From JASHSH01 sp036490215 (GTDB taxonomy: Bacteria; Pseudomonadota; Alphaproteobacteria; Rhodospirillales; Magnetospirillaceae), in contig DASXEH010000063.1 of NCBI GenBank assembly GCA_036490215.1, forward strand, positions 36,509-100,508: a DNA stretch of 64,000 nucleotides, given 5' to 3'. The position numbers were made by a program, and so were the translations under genes. The notes beneath the pieces were generated by a model. It was not told the origin of the DNA. It searched no databases and was given only the letters and a program-made list of their open reading frames with translations. This document shows positions 1-9,041 of this stretch, one piece after another. Numbering within the stretch: the stretch's first letter is position 1; every line of letters begins with the position of its first letter.

Positions 1-1
1 C

Positions 2-133
2 GAAGGGCTTTATCTCATTCTCTATGCCGTTCTGGTCATCGTGTTGATGGCCTTCTGCCCGAGTGGTCTCTCAGGTCTGGTAGAGCGCTTCCGCCGCGTC
101 GCTCCTGCGACGAGTGGAGAAGCGCAGCCATGA
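2..133 (+). CDS. LivM-like ABC permease, C-terminal end (partial)
   Basis: Only the last 43 codons are inside the window, ending at a TGA that overlaps the ATG of the next gene. The visible residues form one hydrophobic stretch (LYLILYAVLVIVLMAF) followed by a short basic cytoplasmic tail (GLVERFRR), which is how LivM-family inner-membrane permeases of branched-chain-amino-acid-type ABC importers usually end. The LivG- and LivF-type ATPases directly downstream support this reading. The substrate is not shown by this fragment; the neighbouring catabolic genes suggest an aromatic or hydroaromatic acid rather than an amino acid, which is an inference. Confidence 0.75.
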   Translation, partial: EGLYLILYAVLVIVLMAFCPSGLSGLVERFRRVAPATSGEAQP

Positions 134-873
134 CCCATCGCCTGGAGGTGGAAGGACTCTCGAAGCATTTCGGCGGTATTCCCGCCGTCGATGATGTGTC
201 CTTCCAAGTCGAGGATGGCGAGATCCTCGGCGTGATCGGCCCCAACGGCAGCGGCAAATCAACGCTTTTCAATTGCATCCTCGGCCAGATCAAACCCGAC
301 GCTGGGCGCGTTCGTGTCGATGGTTACGACACAACTGGCATGCGCCCCTGCGATCTCAATCACCGCGGTGTCAGTCGCACCTTTCAACTGCTCCAGGTCT
401 TTCCTGAACTGACGGTGCGCGACAATTTGGTTCTGGCCGGGCAAGAGCATCGCGGTACCATGCTTTCGCGGCTCTTCGGTGCGCCGGATGCGGGGCAGAC
501 CGAGCGGGCCGAGCAGATGATTGAGTTCTTCCGGCTCGAGCGCCTGGCCAATATGCGCGCTGGCAGCTTGAGCTACGGCCAGCAGAAGCTACTCGATGCC
601 GCCATGGCCTTCATGTCGGGCGCGCGCCTGATCCTGCTCGACGAACCGGCCGGCGGTGTCAACCCGACGATGCTCGATGGCTTCCGCGAGCGGCTGAGCG
701 AGATGAATCGCACCCTCGGAGCGACTTTCGTCGTCATCGAACACAATATGGAATTCGTATCGGCGTTATGCTCGCGGGTTATCGTTCTGGCCGAAGGGCG
801 GATCCTCGCCGAGGGCACGCCCGATGCCGTGCGTGCCGACCGCCGCGTGATCGAGGCCTATCTTGGCGACTGA
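130..873 (+). CDS. LivG-type ABC transporter ATPase
   Basis: This 247-aa cytoplasmic ATPase powers a branched-chain-amino-acid-type (HAAT family) importer. It shows a Walker A motif GPNGSGKST near residue 38, a signature segment LSYGQQK, a Walker B LILLDEPAGGVNP and the switch histidine in VIEHNME. Its length is typical for LivG. The ATG overlaps the stop of the upstream permease (ATGA), and its own end overlaps the start of the LivF-type gene, so the genes are translationally coupled. HAAT systems import amino acids but also aromatic and dicarboxylic acids; next to a dehydroshikimate dehydratase-like gene, a shikimate-, quinate- or benzoate-like substrate is plausible but unproven. Confidence 0.9.
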   Translation: MTHRLEVEGLSKHFGGIPAVDDVSFQVEDGEILGVIGPNGSGKSTLFNCILGQIKPDAGRVRVDGYDTTGMRPCDLNHRGVSRTFQLLQVFPELTVRDNLVLAGQEHRGTMLSRLFGAPDAGQTERAEQMIEFFRLERLANMRAGSLSYGQQKLLDAAMAFMSGARLILLDEPAGGVNPTMLDGFRERLSEMNRTLGATFVVIEHNMEFVSALCSRVIVLAEGRILAEGTPDAVRADRRVIEAYLGD

Positions 874-1597
874 CCCGATCCTCGTGCTCGACAGTATCGT
901 CGCCGGCTATGGCCGCATGACTATACTGAACGGCACATCGCTCGGGATCGCGCCTGGCACGATCACCACCATCGTCGGGCCTAACGGCGCCGGCAAGTCG
1001 ACGGTGTTCAAAACGGTCTTCGGTCTTCTGCCGGTGCAGAGCGGAAAGATCACCTTCGACGGCCACGACATCACCAATTTGACGCCGAAGACTCTTCTTG
1101 CCGCCGGTATTTGTTATGTACCGCAAGGCCGTAACATCTTTCCCGAACTCTCGGTCTTGCACAATCTGGAGCTGGGTAGCGTGTCCTTAGGACGTTCGGC
1201 CAATATCGAAAGCGGCCTCGCCGATGCGCTGGATCGTTTCCCGGTTCTGCGTCGTAAGGCCAAGGCGCAAGCCTCGACGCTCAGCGGTGGCGAACAGAAG
1301 ATGCTTGAAATCGCCCGAGCGCTTTTGCTGAAGCCTAAGTTGGTTTTGATCGACGAACCCTCCATTGGCCTCTCGCCGATCATGGCCAAAGAGGTTCTGA
1401 ACATCCTTAAGAACTTGCGCGAAACCGGCGTGACGATCCTGCTGGTCGAGCAGAATGTGCGGAGTGCTTTGGCCGTCTCGGATGACGCCATCGTCATGGA
1501 GCAGGGGCAGGTGCGGCTTCAGGATAGGGCCCGCGCCGTCCTCGAGAATCCGCAGATCGGACATCTGTTCCTGGGTGGGTCGGTTAATGTGTCGTAG
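863..1597 (+). CDS. LivF-type ABC transporter ATPase
   Basis: This is the second ATPase of the same importer, about 244 aa. Walker A (GPNGAGKST), signature (LSGGEQKMLEIARALL) and Walker B (LVLIDEPSIGLSP) are all present, followed by the LLVEQN segment typical of LivF. No ATG is available near the start; a TTG at 863 overlapping the upstream stop by 11 bases fits the family's N-terminus, and a GTG at 884 is an alternative. It is the last gene of the transporter part. The dehydratase gene follows after a 41-base gap and has its own strong ribosome binding site. Confidence 0.88.
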   Translation: MATDPILVLDSIVAGYGRMTILNGTSLGIAPGTITTIVGPNGAGKSTVFKTVFGLLPVQSGKITFDGHDITNLTPKTLLAAGICYVPQGRNIFPELSVLHNLELGSVSLGRSANIESGLADALDRFPVLRRKAKAQASTLSGGEQKMLEIARALLLKPKLVLIDEPSIGLSPIMAKEVLNILKNLRETGVTILLVEQNVRSALAVSDDAIVMEQGQVRLQDRARAVLENPQIGHLFLGGSVNVS

Positions 1598-1638
1598 CGT
1601 GGCTTCACGTCGACAGACATCCGTGAGGAGGCGTTTCC

Positions 1639-3492
1639 ATGAAAACCTCGATCGCGACCGTTTGTCTCAGCGGCAATCTTGCGGAGAAGCTTTCCGCCAT
1701 CGCTAGCGCCGGTTTCGACGGCGTCGAAATCTTCGAGATGGATTTCGTCGCTTTCGACCACACGCCGCGTGAGGTCGGCCGCATGGTGCGTGACAGCGGC
1801 TTGGCCATAACGCTGTTCCAACCGTTTCGTGATTTCGAAGGCCTGCCAGAGCCGCTGCGCGCGAAAGCCTTTGATCGCGCCGAGCGTAAATTCGACGTGA
1901 TGCAAGAGCTTGGCGCCGAGTTGATGCTGATCTGTTCGAATGTGTCGCCCCAGGCACTCGGTGGTGTCGACCGGGCGGCCGCCGATTTTCGCGAACTGGG
2001 CGAGCGCGCAGCCAAACGCGGCCTGCGGGTCGGTTATGAGGCCCTCGCTTGGGGCCGTTACATCAACGATCATCGTGATGCCTGGGAGATTGTGCGTCGT
2101 GCCGACCATCCATCTGTGGGGCTGGTTCTCGATAGCTTTCACACCTTGGCGCGCGGAATCGATGTTGCGAGCATTCGCGCGATACCGAGAGACAAGATAT
2201 TCATCGTCCAGCTCGCGGATGCGCCGAAGCTCGACATGGATTACCTGTCGTGGAGCCGCCATTTCCGCTCGATGCCGGGGCAGGGTGATCTGCCGGTGAC
2301 GCCGTTCACAGAAGCAGTCTGTGCCACGGGATATGACAGCTATCTTTCGCTCGAAATCTTCAATGACCAGTTCCGAGCGGGATCGGCCCAGCAAGTTGCG
2401 CTCGATGGCAAGCGCTCGCTGCTCTACCTGATGGATCAAATTCCCGCGACTGGGGCTACACCTTTACCGCCGCGCGCCACAGCGGGAGGTGTCGAATTCA
2501 TCGAATTCGCCGTGGATGGCGCCGACGCGGCCGACTTGGAGTCAGTGGTCAGCGCTTTGGGATTTACGAAGCGCGGCGCACATAAGTCAAAAGACGTCGT
2601 GCTGTGGCGACAGAACGGGATCAATCTGGTCATCAATGGCGAGCGCGAAGGCTTTGCCCACGCATCTTATGTGACTCATGGGCCCTCGGTCTGCGCCCTC
2701 TGTCTTAAGGTGACGGATGCGGCGGCGGCTACCAAGCGCGCGCAAGCTTTGCTGGCTCAGCCGTTCAGCCAGCCTGTCGCCGCCGGCGAGCTTGAAATTC
2801 CGGCGGTGCGCGGCGTGGGCGGGAGTCTTCTCTATTTTGTCGACGACAAGAGCCGTTTGGGCGATCTGTGGGATGTGGATTTTATTCCGGTCAAAGCGCC
2901 TGAACTGCCCCACGGCAATTTGCAGCACGTCGATCATATCTCACAGTCGATGAGCTATGACGAGATGCTGTCGTGGCTGCTGTTCTACACGTCGATCTTC
3001 GATGTTAAAAAGACACCGGAAGTCGATATCGCCGATCCCGGCGGTCTCGTCCGCAGCCAGGTGGTGGGCAGTGCCGATGGGGCGCTGCGGATGGTGCTGA
3101 ATGGGTCGCAAAGCCAGCGGACGCAGTCGGCGCGATTCCTTGCCGAGTTCTTTGGATCGGGCGTCCAGCACATAGCATTCGCGTCATCGGATATCTTCGC
3201 CACCGCTACGGGGCTGCAGGCGGCGGGCCTGGAAACGCTCCCCATCCCTGCGAACTACTATGACGATCTGCCTGGCCGTTTCGACTTGGATGCAGGCATT
3301 GTCGAGCGGATGAAGAGTCACGGCATCCTCTATGACTCGGATGCCGCAGGCGAGTATTTCCAGATCTATACGCGCACCATCGCCGGACGGTTCTTCTTCG
3401 AGATCGTCGAGCGGCACGGTTATACCGGCTTCGGCGCGGCAAATGCAGTCATCCGGCTGGCAGCCCAGGCGCGCCAAGCCGGTTCTGTCTAA
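1639..3492 (+). CDS. 3-dehydroshikimate dehydratase-like (isomerase/epimerase-HPPD fusion)
   Basis: The 617-aa protein has two domains. Residues 1 to about 275 form a xylose-isomerase-like TIM barrel (AP-endonuclease 2 superfamily, as in AsbF). Residues about 285-605 resemble 4-hydroxyphenylpyruvate dioxygenase, with metal-ligand candidates in HVDHI, GVQHIAF and FFFEIVER and the ending GFGAANA. This architecture matches the QuiC1/QsuB class of 3-dehydroshikimate dehydratases, which convert 3-dehydroshikimate to protocatechuate in quinate/shikimate catabolism. A GAGGAGG ribosome binding site at 1625-1631 supports the ATG at 1639. The upstream HAAT importer and downstream tannase suggest a plant-phenolic pathway. 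No quinate dehydrogenase or protocatechuate ring-cleavage gene is in the window. Confidence 0.82.
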   Translation: MKTSIATVCLSGNLAEKLSAIASAGFDGVEIFEMDFVAFDHTPREVGRMVRDSGLAITLFQPFRDFEGLPEPLRAKAFDRAERKFDVMQELGAELMLICSNVSPQALGGVDRAAADFRELGERAAKRGLRVGYEALAWGRYINDHRDAWEIVRRADHPSVGLVLDSFHTLARGIDVASIRAIPRDKIFIVQLADAPKLDMDYLSWSRHFRSMPGQGDLPVTPFTEAVCATGYDSYLSLEIFNDQFRAGSAQQVALDGKRSLLYLMDQIPATGATPLPPRATAGGVEFIEFAVDGADAADLESVVSALGFTKRGAHKSKDVVLWRQNGINLVINGEREGFAHASYVTHGPSVCALCLKVTDAAAATKRAQALLAQPFSQPVAAGELEIPAVRGVGGSLLYFVDDKSRLGDLWDVDFIPVKAPELPHGNLQHVDHISQSMSYDEMLSWLLFYTSIFDVKKTPEVDIADPGGLVRSQVVGSADGALRMVLNGSQSQRTQSARFLAEFFGSGVQHIAFASSDIFATATGLQAAGLETLPIPANYYDDLPGRFDLDAGIVERMKSHGILYDSDAAGEYFQIYTRTIAGRFFFEIVERHGYTGFGAANAVIRLAAQARQAGSV

Positions 3493-3514
3493 GAACGGAT
3501 AAAGGGAAACGACC

Positions 3515-5203
3515 ATGATGGGACAACGTATCGGCGTTTTCGCCGTATCCACTTTGGCTCTTGTCGTAGCGACAGGTACATCGGCTCATGCCACCGACCA
3601 GAAAGCTTGCGCCGATCTTGCGCGTCTCAAGCTGGCGCATGTGAAAGTCGCGACCGCCAGCCTCGTCGCCGCCAATGCTCAATTTCCAGAACACTGCCTG
3701 TTGCAAGGATCGGTCGATGATCGCACCGGCAGCGATGGCAAGCACTATGCGATCGGCTTTGAGATGCGTCTGCCGACAGATTGGAATGGGCGCTTCCTCT
3801 ATCAGCTCAATGGCGGCAATGACGGCGAAGTGATCGAGGCCTCGGGCGATCCGAAGAATTTGAATGCGGTTGGTGGCAAGAGTGCATTGTCGCGCGGTTT
3901 CGTCGTGCTGAGCACCGACTCGGGCCATTCGGGCAAAGACCCCGCCAATAAGGATACGGGTCTTGTCGGCAGCAATATTTTCGGCCTCGATGAACAGGCG
4001 CGGCTCGATTACGGCTATACCGCCGATGCGACGATGACGCCGATCGCCAAGGCGATCATCCGCCGCCACTACCGTCGCAAGCCGGACTATTCCTACATGG
4101 AAGGTTGCTCGAACGGCGGTCGTCACGTGATGGTCGATGCAACCCGTCTGGGCGGCGCTTATGACGGGTTCATCGCGGGCGACCCGGGCTTCGATCTGCC
4201 TAAGGCCGCAATCCAGCATGCTTGGGACATCCAGAGCTTTACCATCGCCAATCCCGACATCCGCAAGGCCTTCTCGCCCGAGGACATGAATCTGATTGCG
4301 TCGAAGGTGCTCGAGAAATGCGATGCGCTCGACGGCGCGGCTGACGGTATGGTGGACGATCTGCGCAAATGCCAGACGGTTTTCCATCTCGCCGACCTCA
4401 AATGCACCGGCGAGAAAACGCCGGCCTGCCTGAGCGCAGCGCAGGTCACAGCGCTCGACCGTGCTTTTGGTGGGCCGAAGAACAGCGCCGGCCAGCAGCT
4501 CTATTCCGATTGGCCCTATGACGCCGGGATGGGGGCCCACAACTGGCGCTTCTGGAAGCTGGAAAGCGGCATTCCACCATGGGACGATTATCCGTTGATC
4601 GCGACCATGGGCGCCGGTTCGTTGTCTTATATCTTCACCACGCCACCGACCGACACGGCCGGAAAGCCAGACGCACTTTTGGCATTCCTGAAATCCTTCG
4701 ACTTCGACAAAGACGCGCCGAAGATCTTCGCAACCGCCGGCGCCTACAGGATGTCGGCGATGGCCTTCATGACGCCGCCCGACGCGGCCAATCCCAAGCT
4801 CGCGAAACTGCGTAGCAGAGGTCACAAGCTGATCGTCTATCACGGTCAGAGCGATGGCGTGTTTTCGGTGAACGACACGATCCGCTGGTACGAAACGCTC
4901 GCCAAGAATAGTGGCGGCTCGGCCGTGGGTTTCGCGCGCCTCTATACCGTGCCGGGCATGAACCATTGCTCGGGTGGGCCCGCCACTGACTCTTTCGACA
5001 TGCTGACCGCGATGACCGAATGGGTCGAGAAGCGCAAGGCGCCCGATCATCTGGTCGCCAGAGTGTCCGCAGCCAACAAAGAGCTGCCGGTCAATTGGAG
5101 CAAGAGGCGTACGCGACCGCTCTGCAATTGGCCGCTGATCGCCAAATATAAGGGCGGGGATATGGAATCCGCAGACAGCTTCGTCTGCGCGCCGCCGGGA
5201 TAG
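3515..5203 (+). CDS. Exported tannase/feruloyl esterase family hydrolase
   Basis: This 562-aa protein begins with a Sec signal peptide, hydrophobic to about residue 24 and cleaved near AHA. It has the CS-D-HC arrangement of the tannase family: nucleophile serine in EGCSNGGRH, aspartate in YHGQSDGVF and histidine in GMNHCSGG, with cysteines beside Ser and His that can form the family's disulfide. The family hydrolyses esters such as galloyl, feruloyl or chlorogenate-type compounds in the periplasm or outside the cell. Lying directly after the dehydratase gene (22-base gap, AAGGGAAA site before the ATG), it could release quinate, shikimate or phenolic acids for the importer upstream. The exact ester cannot be read from the sequence. 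Confidence 0.85.
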   Translation: MMGQRIGVFAVSTLALVVATGTSAHATDQKACADLARLKLAHVKVATASLVAANAQFPEHCLLQGSVDDRTGSDGKHYAIGFEMRLPTDWNGRFLYQLNGGNDGEVIEASGDPKNLNAVGGKSALSRGFVVLSTDSGHSGKDPANKDTGLVGSNIFGLDEQARLDYGYTADATMTPIAKAIIRRHYRRKPDYSYMEGCSNGGRHVMVDATRLGGAYDGFIAGDPGFDLPKAAIQHAWDIQSFTIANPDIRKAFSPEDMNLIASKVLEKCDALDGAADGMVDDLRKCQTVFHLADLKCTGEKTPACLSAAQVTALDRAFGGPKNSAGQQLYSDWPYDAGMGAHNWRFWKLESGIPPWDDYPLIATMGAGSLSYIFTTPPTDTAGKPDALLAFLKSFDFDKDAPKIFATAGAYRMSAMAFMTPPDAANPKLAKLRSRGHKLIVYHGQSDGVFSVNDTIRWYETLAKNSGGSAVGFARLYTVPGMNHCSGGPATDSFDMLTAMTEWVEKRKAPDHLVARVSAANKELPVNWSKRRTRPLCNWPLIAKYKGGDMESADSFVCAPPG

Positions 5204-5209
5204 GGCAGC

Positions 5210-6586
5210 CTACCTGGCTCCTGCCAGCGCCGGGGTCAACTTGGCGATCTCGGCGGCGATGCCGTCGCGGCGCGACTCGCACACAAGTGCTAAACATTCC
5301 GACACAACTTCGGGCGCCACGTATTTAAATTTCGCTGTCAACTTTTGGATCGCGGTGACCAAGCCTTTCAAAGTGGTCTCGACAAAATTGACGTAGCTGC
5401 GGCGCTGCAGCGTGGCTGTGTCGTCAAGCCCGAAGAAGGGGATGGGTCCGAACAACGCCATGAACAACGCACGACCCAGCGACGTCGCAGCGGTTTCGAG
5501 GAACTCGGCGAACTGTTCCCGGCCGAGCTTGAGATCGAAGATGATCCGCACGGCATATTCATTGAGAATATCGAGATGCTCCGCCAAGGCAGTGATATCA
5601 GCCGGGCTGATACGCTTATCCCGGCCGAGCTGGAGCGCAGTCAGAGTGTTTGCGAAGACATCCCATTTTTTGCGCGGATCGAGATGGGCCAGACTGCCGC
5701 TGACCGCGTTGAATTCATCGCCCGTCATCTGGCTGATGGCGGTGGCCGCCAACGGATTGTGTCCGAGCATTTCCTTGGCAAGCGCTGGATCTTTAATGAC
5801 GGTCTCAGCCTTGTCGATGTCTTCGCCGGCAAGGCGCGCCATCCGCTGCAGCTTCTCGATGCTGTCGAGTCGCGTCAGGCCCGTGCCCAGTTTCTCGAAC
5901 AGCGTTGGCGGAATTTCCACGTAGATCGGGAAGAATTGCACCTGCCAGGCGAAATCCAGCGCATCGCGAATCGCCTTGTAGAAGCGCTCGGCCTGCGCGG
6001 GTGACGATTTCGTTTCCTGGGCTTTGCGCTGCCGGAACATCTTCGCGACGCCGGTAATCCATCCGCCGCGCAATGCTTCGTCGGCTGAACGGTCCTGCCC
6101 TGGGCCGAGGGGAGCCAGTCTTTTTGCCGAATCGGTCAGATACTGATCCGCAAAGGACCGCATCCCAGAGCGTACGGCCATGGCGATCACCTCGTCGACG
6201 GAACGTCCGCAGACCAGTCGTGTCGCGTTGTCGTTGATCAGCTTGCCCTTGTCATCGACCAAAAGTGGCGCAAACGCGTCGCGCCGGCTCTCGAAGATCT
6301 TAATAGCGCGATCGAGCGCATGCGGGTTGCTCAGGATCGCCTTATACGGATCGGCCATATTGGCCATTTCCGGCATCAGCTTCTTGAATGTCTGAGCCAC
6401 AGGGCCGCGCAGAAGCCTGATGACTTCCTGCCGCGCAACCTCATCGCCCTGCATCGATTGCGCAGGCGCTTCGCTCGCTGGGGCGTTGGGCTCGACAACC
6501 GGCGCCGTTTGACTCGGGCCTTCCGACGAAGCGGCGGCTGGCGGTTTGGAGGCCGGCTGTGATGTGAGGGTTCTATCACTCGTCAT
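5210..6586 (-). CDS. Hypothetical protein, 458 aa, Pro/Ala/Ser-rich N-terminus
   Basis: I do not recognise this family. The first 50 or so residues are low complexity (Pro, Ala, Ser, Gln) and probably disordered; the rest looks like a mostly helical soluble protein without obvious membrane segments. No catalytic motif is apparent. A hydrophobic stretch near residue 370 (RALFMALFGPIPFFGL) could be an amphipathic or membrane-touching helix. Codon use resembles its neighbours. It converges on the tannase gene with only 6 bases between the stops. Upstream is a 440-base AT-richer gap, then the pseudokinase gene on the other strand. A link to the pseudokinase pair is possible from position only. 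Confidence 0.7.
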   Translation of the reverse strand: MTSDRTLTSQPASKPPAAASSEGPSQTAPVVEPNAPASEAPAQSMQGDEVARQEVIRLLRGPVAQTFKKLMPEMANMADPYKAILSNPHALDRAIKIFESRRDAFAPLLVDDKGKLINDNATRLVCGRSVDEVIAMAVRSGMRSFADQYLTDSAKRLAPLGPGQDRSADEALRGGWITGVAKMFRQRKAQETKSSPAQAERFYKAIRDALDFAWQVQFFPIYVEIPPTLFEKLGTGLTRLDSIEKLQRMARLAGEDIDKAETVIKDPALAKEMLGHNPLAATAISQMTGDEFNAVSGSLAHLDPRKKWDVFANTLTALQLGRDKRISPADITALAEHLDILNEYAVRIIFDLKLGREQFAEFLETAATSLGRALFMALFGPIPFFGLDDTATLQRRSYVNFVETTLKGLVTAIQKLTAKFKYVAPEVVSECLALVCESRRDGIAAEIAKLTPALAGAR

Positions 6587-7028
6587 GGCGATTATGCCGG
6601 ATCGATGCGAATCGCATGGGGTTTGGAGCGACCAGAAGTTGTGTGACGACTGTTGATGACAATGCCTGGATGAAAGAAGGAAACCATCAATGACTCATTA
6701 CATAGGCTTCGGTATGTGACGCCGGTTGCTCGCTATAAACAAAAGCAGTGAGTGCTGTTGCGCACAGTCAGATAAAACCTTTCCAGCTAGAGTGCTTCCC
6801 ATATACTTCCTCAAATTTCCTTATGTGAATCCTACGGTCATTGCTCTCTGCCATCGGATTTCCTACAAGTACATTCTAGTGCGTCGCCTTTTATTGTATT
6901 AGCTCGAGCGCTCATTCGGATGTCCAGTACAGATTGCTCATACGTTCTTTGCATCACCCTCGTAGCGCGGCGTCAGTGGCGCGCTGGCGTGGAGATGTGC
7001 TGCACGGTTGGGCAGATTCGAGTGCGAC
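6587..7028. other. AT-richer intergenic region between divergent genes
   Basis: This 442-base stretch separates the 458-aa hypothetical gene (minus) from the pseudokinase gene (plus) and is visibly richer in A+T than the flanking genes, so it should hold both promoters. I could not settle on a convincing -35/-10 pair. It contains a nine-codon frame at 6690-6719 (ATG to TGA, MTHYIGFGM) preceded by a fair AAGGAAA site; it could be a leader peptide or chance. No known RNA gene is recognisable. Confidence 0.5.
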
Positions 7029-9041
7029 ATGAGTGACGGCCGTCACAGCAATGGTCGGTTTCTGGCGGTGCTGAAGGAGCGCTACCAGATCACGGCTGAT
7101 CCGCTCTCTGATTTTTCGACCGGTACTGCCCAAGCCTTCGTGACGCTCGACGGGTTTGGTTCGTCCACCCCACTCGTTGCGTTGATCGTCGATCCGTCGA
7201 TCCCATGCCGTCTTGATGCTCTGCGCGCGTTGAAAGGAATCGAGACGCCCGGGCTGATGACCTTGGTTGAATATGGCGTGGTCGATTGGCCGCCTTACAG
7301 CCGCAAGGCGATGGCGCTCATCTACGAGCGGCCTCTTGGCGGCCGCATCATGGCGGCCATGACCAGCGATTTCGCGCGAATCGACGGTAGCGAACTGATG
7401 AAGAAGGTCATCGTGCCGATTGCCGGGGCGATGCGTCAGCTTGCGAAACACGGTCTCGCGCATCGCGCCATCCGGCCGACCAACATGTATTGGGCTACCG
7501 CCGAACGGCAGGCGATCGTGCTCGGTGACTGTGCTGCGGCGCCGCCGGCATTCGATCAACCCACAGTGGTTGAAACAATCGAATCGGCTTTGGCCCATCC
7601 CGCAGGCCGTGGCAATGGCAGCGCGGCCGACGATCTTTATGCATTCGGCGCCTCGATGTTCATCCTGTTGCAAGGCCGCGGCCCAGTGAGCAGCCTCAAC
7701 GCTCAAGATCTCATCCGGTCGAAAATTACAGAGGGCAGCTTTGCCGCGATCGTTCGAGCAGAAACCATCCCGATCCATTTGATCGAGATGATCCGAGGGC
7801 TTCTGACCGACGATCCGAAATCGCGATGGACTCAGGCAGCGCTTGACGAATGGATTGCGGGCAAAAGGCGGCCTGCCTCGCAATCGCGTATCGAGAAACG
7901 CGCGGTGCGCGGATTCGAATTCATCGGGGTCGAGTACTTTTCCGTCCGCGAGCTGGCTATCGCGTTCTGCGGCCATTGGGATGCGGCGATTCCGGTCGTG
8001 GCGAGTGGACAGCTTGAGCAATGGCTGAGGCGCGCGCTCGCCGCGGAGGATATGGCCGATGCGGTGGGAAAGGCCGTCGACAATGCGAAAGGCAGCCCAC
8101 TCGAACGCAGCCTTGCCGACGACGCGCTGCTGTGCCGGGTCTGTCTCATTCTTGATCCTCTGGCGCCAATTCGCCTGAGAGCGGCCTCTGTCGTGCCGAG
8201 GGGCATCGGTGCGATGCTGGCGGTTACGGTGGCCAATGGCACCGATGTCAACGCCATCGCCCGGGTATTCCGGCGCGAGGTGCAGAAGGCCTGGCTCGAT
8301 ACGCGCGAGCCTTCCGATGGCGATATCGAACTCGACGGCAAGCTCAAATTGATGGCCGAGTATTTGGCAAAGCCGACACTGGGCAACGGTATCGAGCGCG
8401 TGCTTTATGCGCTTAACGAGTCGATGCCCTGCCAGAGCCCGCTCGTCGCCAAGGAATTCGTCATCGATATCCGCAATCTTTTGCCGGCCCTGGATATCGC
8501 GGCCAAGGCTGCGAACAGCAAAAAAGCCTGGCCGATCGATCGCCATGTAGCCGCGTTTATTGGTGCGCGCACGACATTCGACATCGAGCGCCAGATGTCG
8601 GAAATCGCCGACTCATCCTCTGAGCGGTCAGTGCTCGGGATGCTCAATCTTTTGGCCACGCTGCAATGGCGTCTGGGGCCTAAGGCGCTTGGTGGACTTG
8701 CTGGATTGGTCGCCGGTTTGGTGAAGCCGATTCTCAATGGCTATCACAGCCAGCGCCGCCGCCGCGATTTGGAACGCAACCTCGAGGAGCCGGCCGGGCG
8801 CGGTGATTTGGTGGCGATGTTCCGGCTGCTCGACGATCCCGATGAGCGGGCGAAAGATCGCGTCGGCTATGACCAGGCCAGCCGCGAGTGGCACCATATG
8901 GCGGACCGGATCGACCAAATCGATCGCGACCTTTCCAACCACGACGACAAAGCGGCGGATGCCGCGCGACGCGCTTCTGCCCTGATCTCGATGGGGCTCG
9001 CCTTGGCAACGGTGGTCGCTTTGGCGGTGATGAAGCAATGA
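7029..9041 (+). CDS. Degenerate protein kinase-like (pseudokinase) with C-terminal membrane anchor
   Basis: The 670-aa protein has an N-terminal domain of about 280 residues laid out like a Ser/Thr kinase. A segment HRAIRPTNMYW at residue 145 stands where HRDLKPxN is expected, GDC near residue 166 stands at the DFG position, and the following DDLYAFGASMF matches kinase subdomain IX. The catalytic Asp of HRD is Ala, the DFG metal-binding Asp is not in its usual form, and no clear VAxK lysine is seen, so it is probably a pseudokinase. The middle 350 residues are unrecognised. A single membrane helix lies near residues 650-668. The ATG at 7029 is preferred over a TTG at 7008. It overlaps the next membrane-protein gene (ATGA). 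Confidence 0.78.
   Translation: MSDGRHSNGRFLAVLKERYQITADPLSDFSTGTAQAFVTLDGFGSSTPLVALIVDPSIPCRLDALRALKGIETPGLMTLVEYGVVDWPPYSRKAMALIYERPLGGRIMAAMTSDFARIDGSELMKKVIVPIAGAMRQLAKHGLAHRAIRPTNMYWATAERQAIVLGDCAAAPPAFDQPTVVETIESALAHPAGRGNGSAADDLYAFGASMFILLQGRGPVSSLNAQDLIRSKITEGSFAAIVRAETIPIHLIEMIRGLLTDDPKSRWTQAALDEWIAGKRRPASQSRIEKRAVRGFEFIGVEYFSVRELAIAFCGHWDAAIPVVASGQLEQWLRRALAAEDMADAVGKAVDNAKGSPLERSLADDALLCRVCLILDPLAPIRLRAASVVPRGIGAMLAVTVANGTDVNAIARVFRREVQKAWLDTREPSDGDIELDGKLKLMAEYLAKPTLGNGIERVLYALNESMPCQSPLVAKEFVIDIRNLLPALDIAAKAANSKKAWPIDRHVAAFIGARTTFDIERQMSEIADSSSERSVLGMLNLLATLQWRLGPKALGGLAGLVAGLVKPILNGYHSQRRRRDLERNLEEPAGRGDLVAMFRLLDDPDERAKDRVGYDQASREWHHMADRIDQIDRDLSNHDDKAADAARRASALISMGLALATVVALAVMKQ

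Noticed and set aside
3449..5050. Long open frame antisense to the tannase gene
   Set aside because: It has no recognisable domain or ribosome site, and is explained by GC-rich third codon positions of the real gene on the other strand.
6954..8546. 530-codon frame antisense to the pseudokinase gene
   Set aside because: The sense frame has kinase-like motifs, a membrane helix and coupled downstream gene; the antisense product is Arg/His/Asp-rich without motifs.
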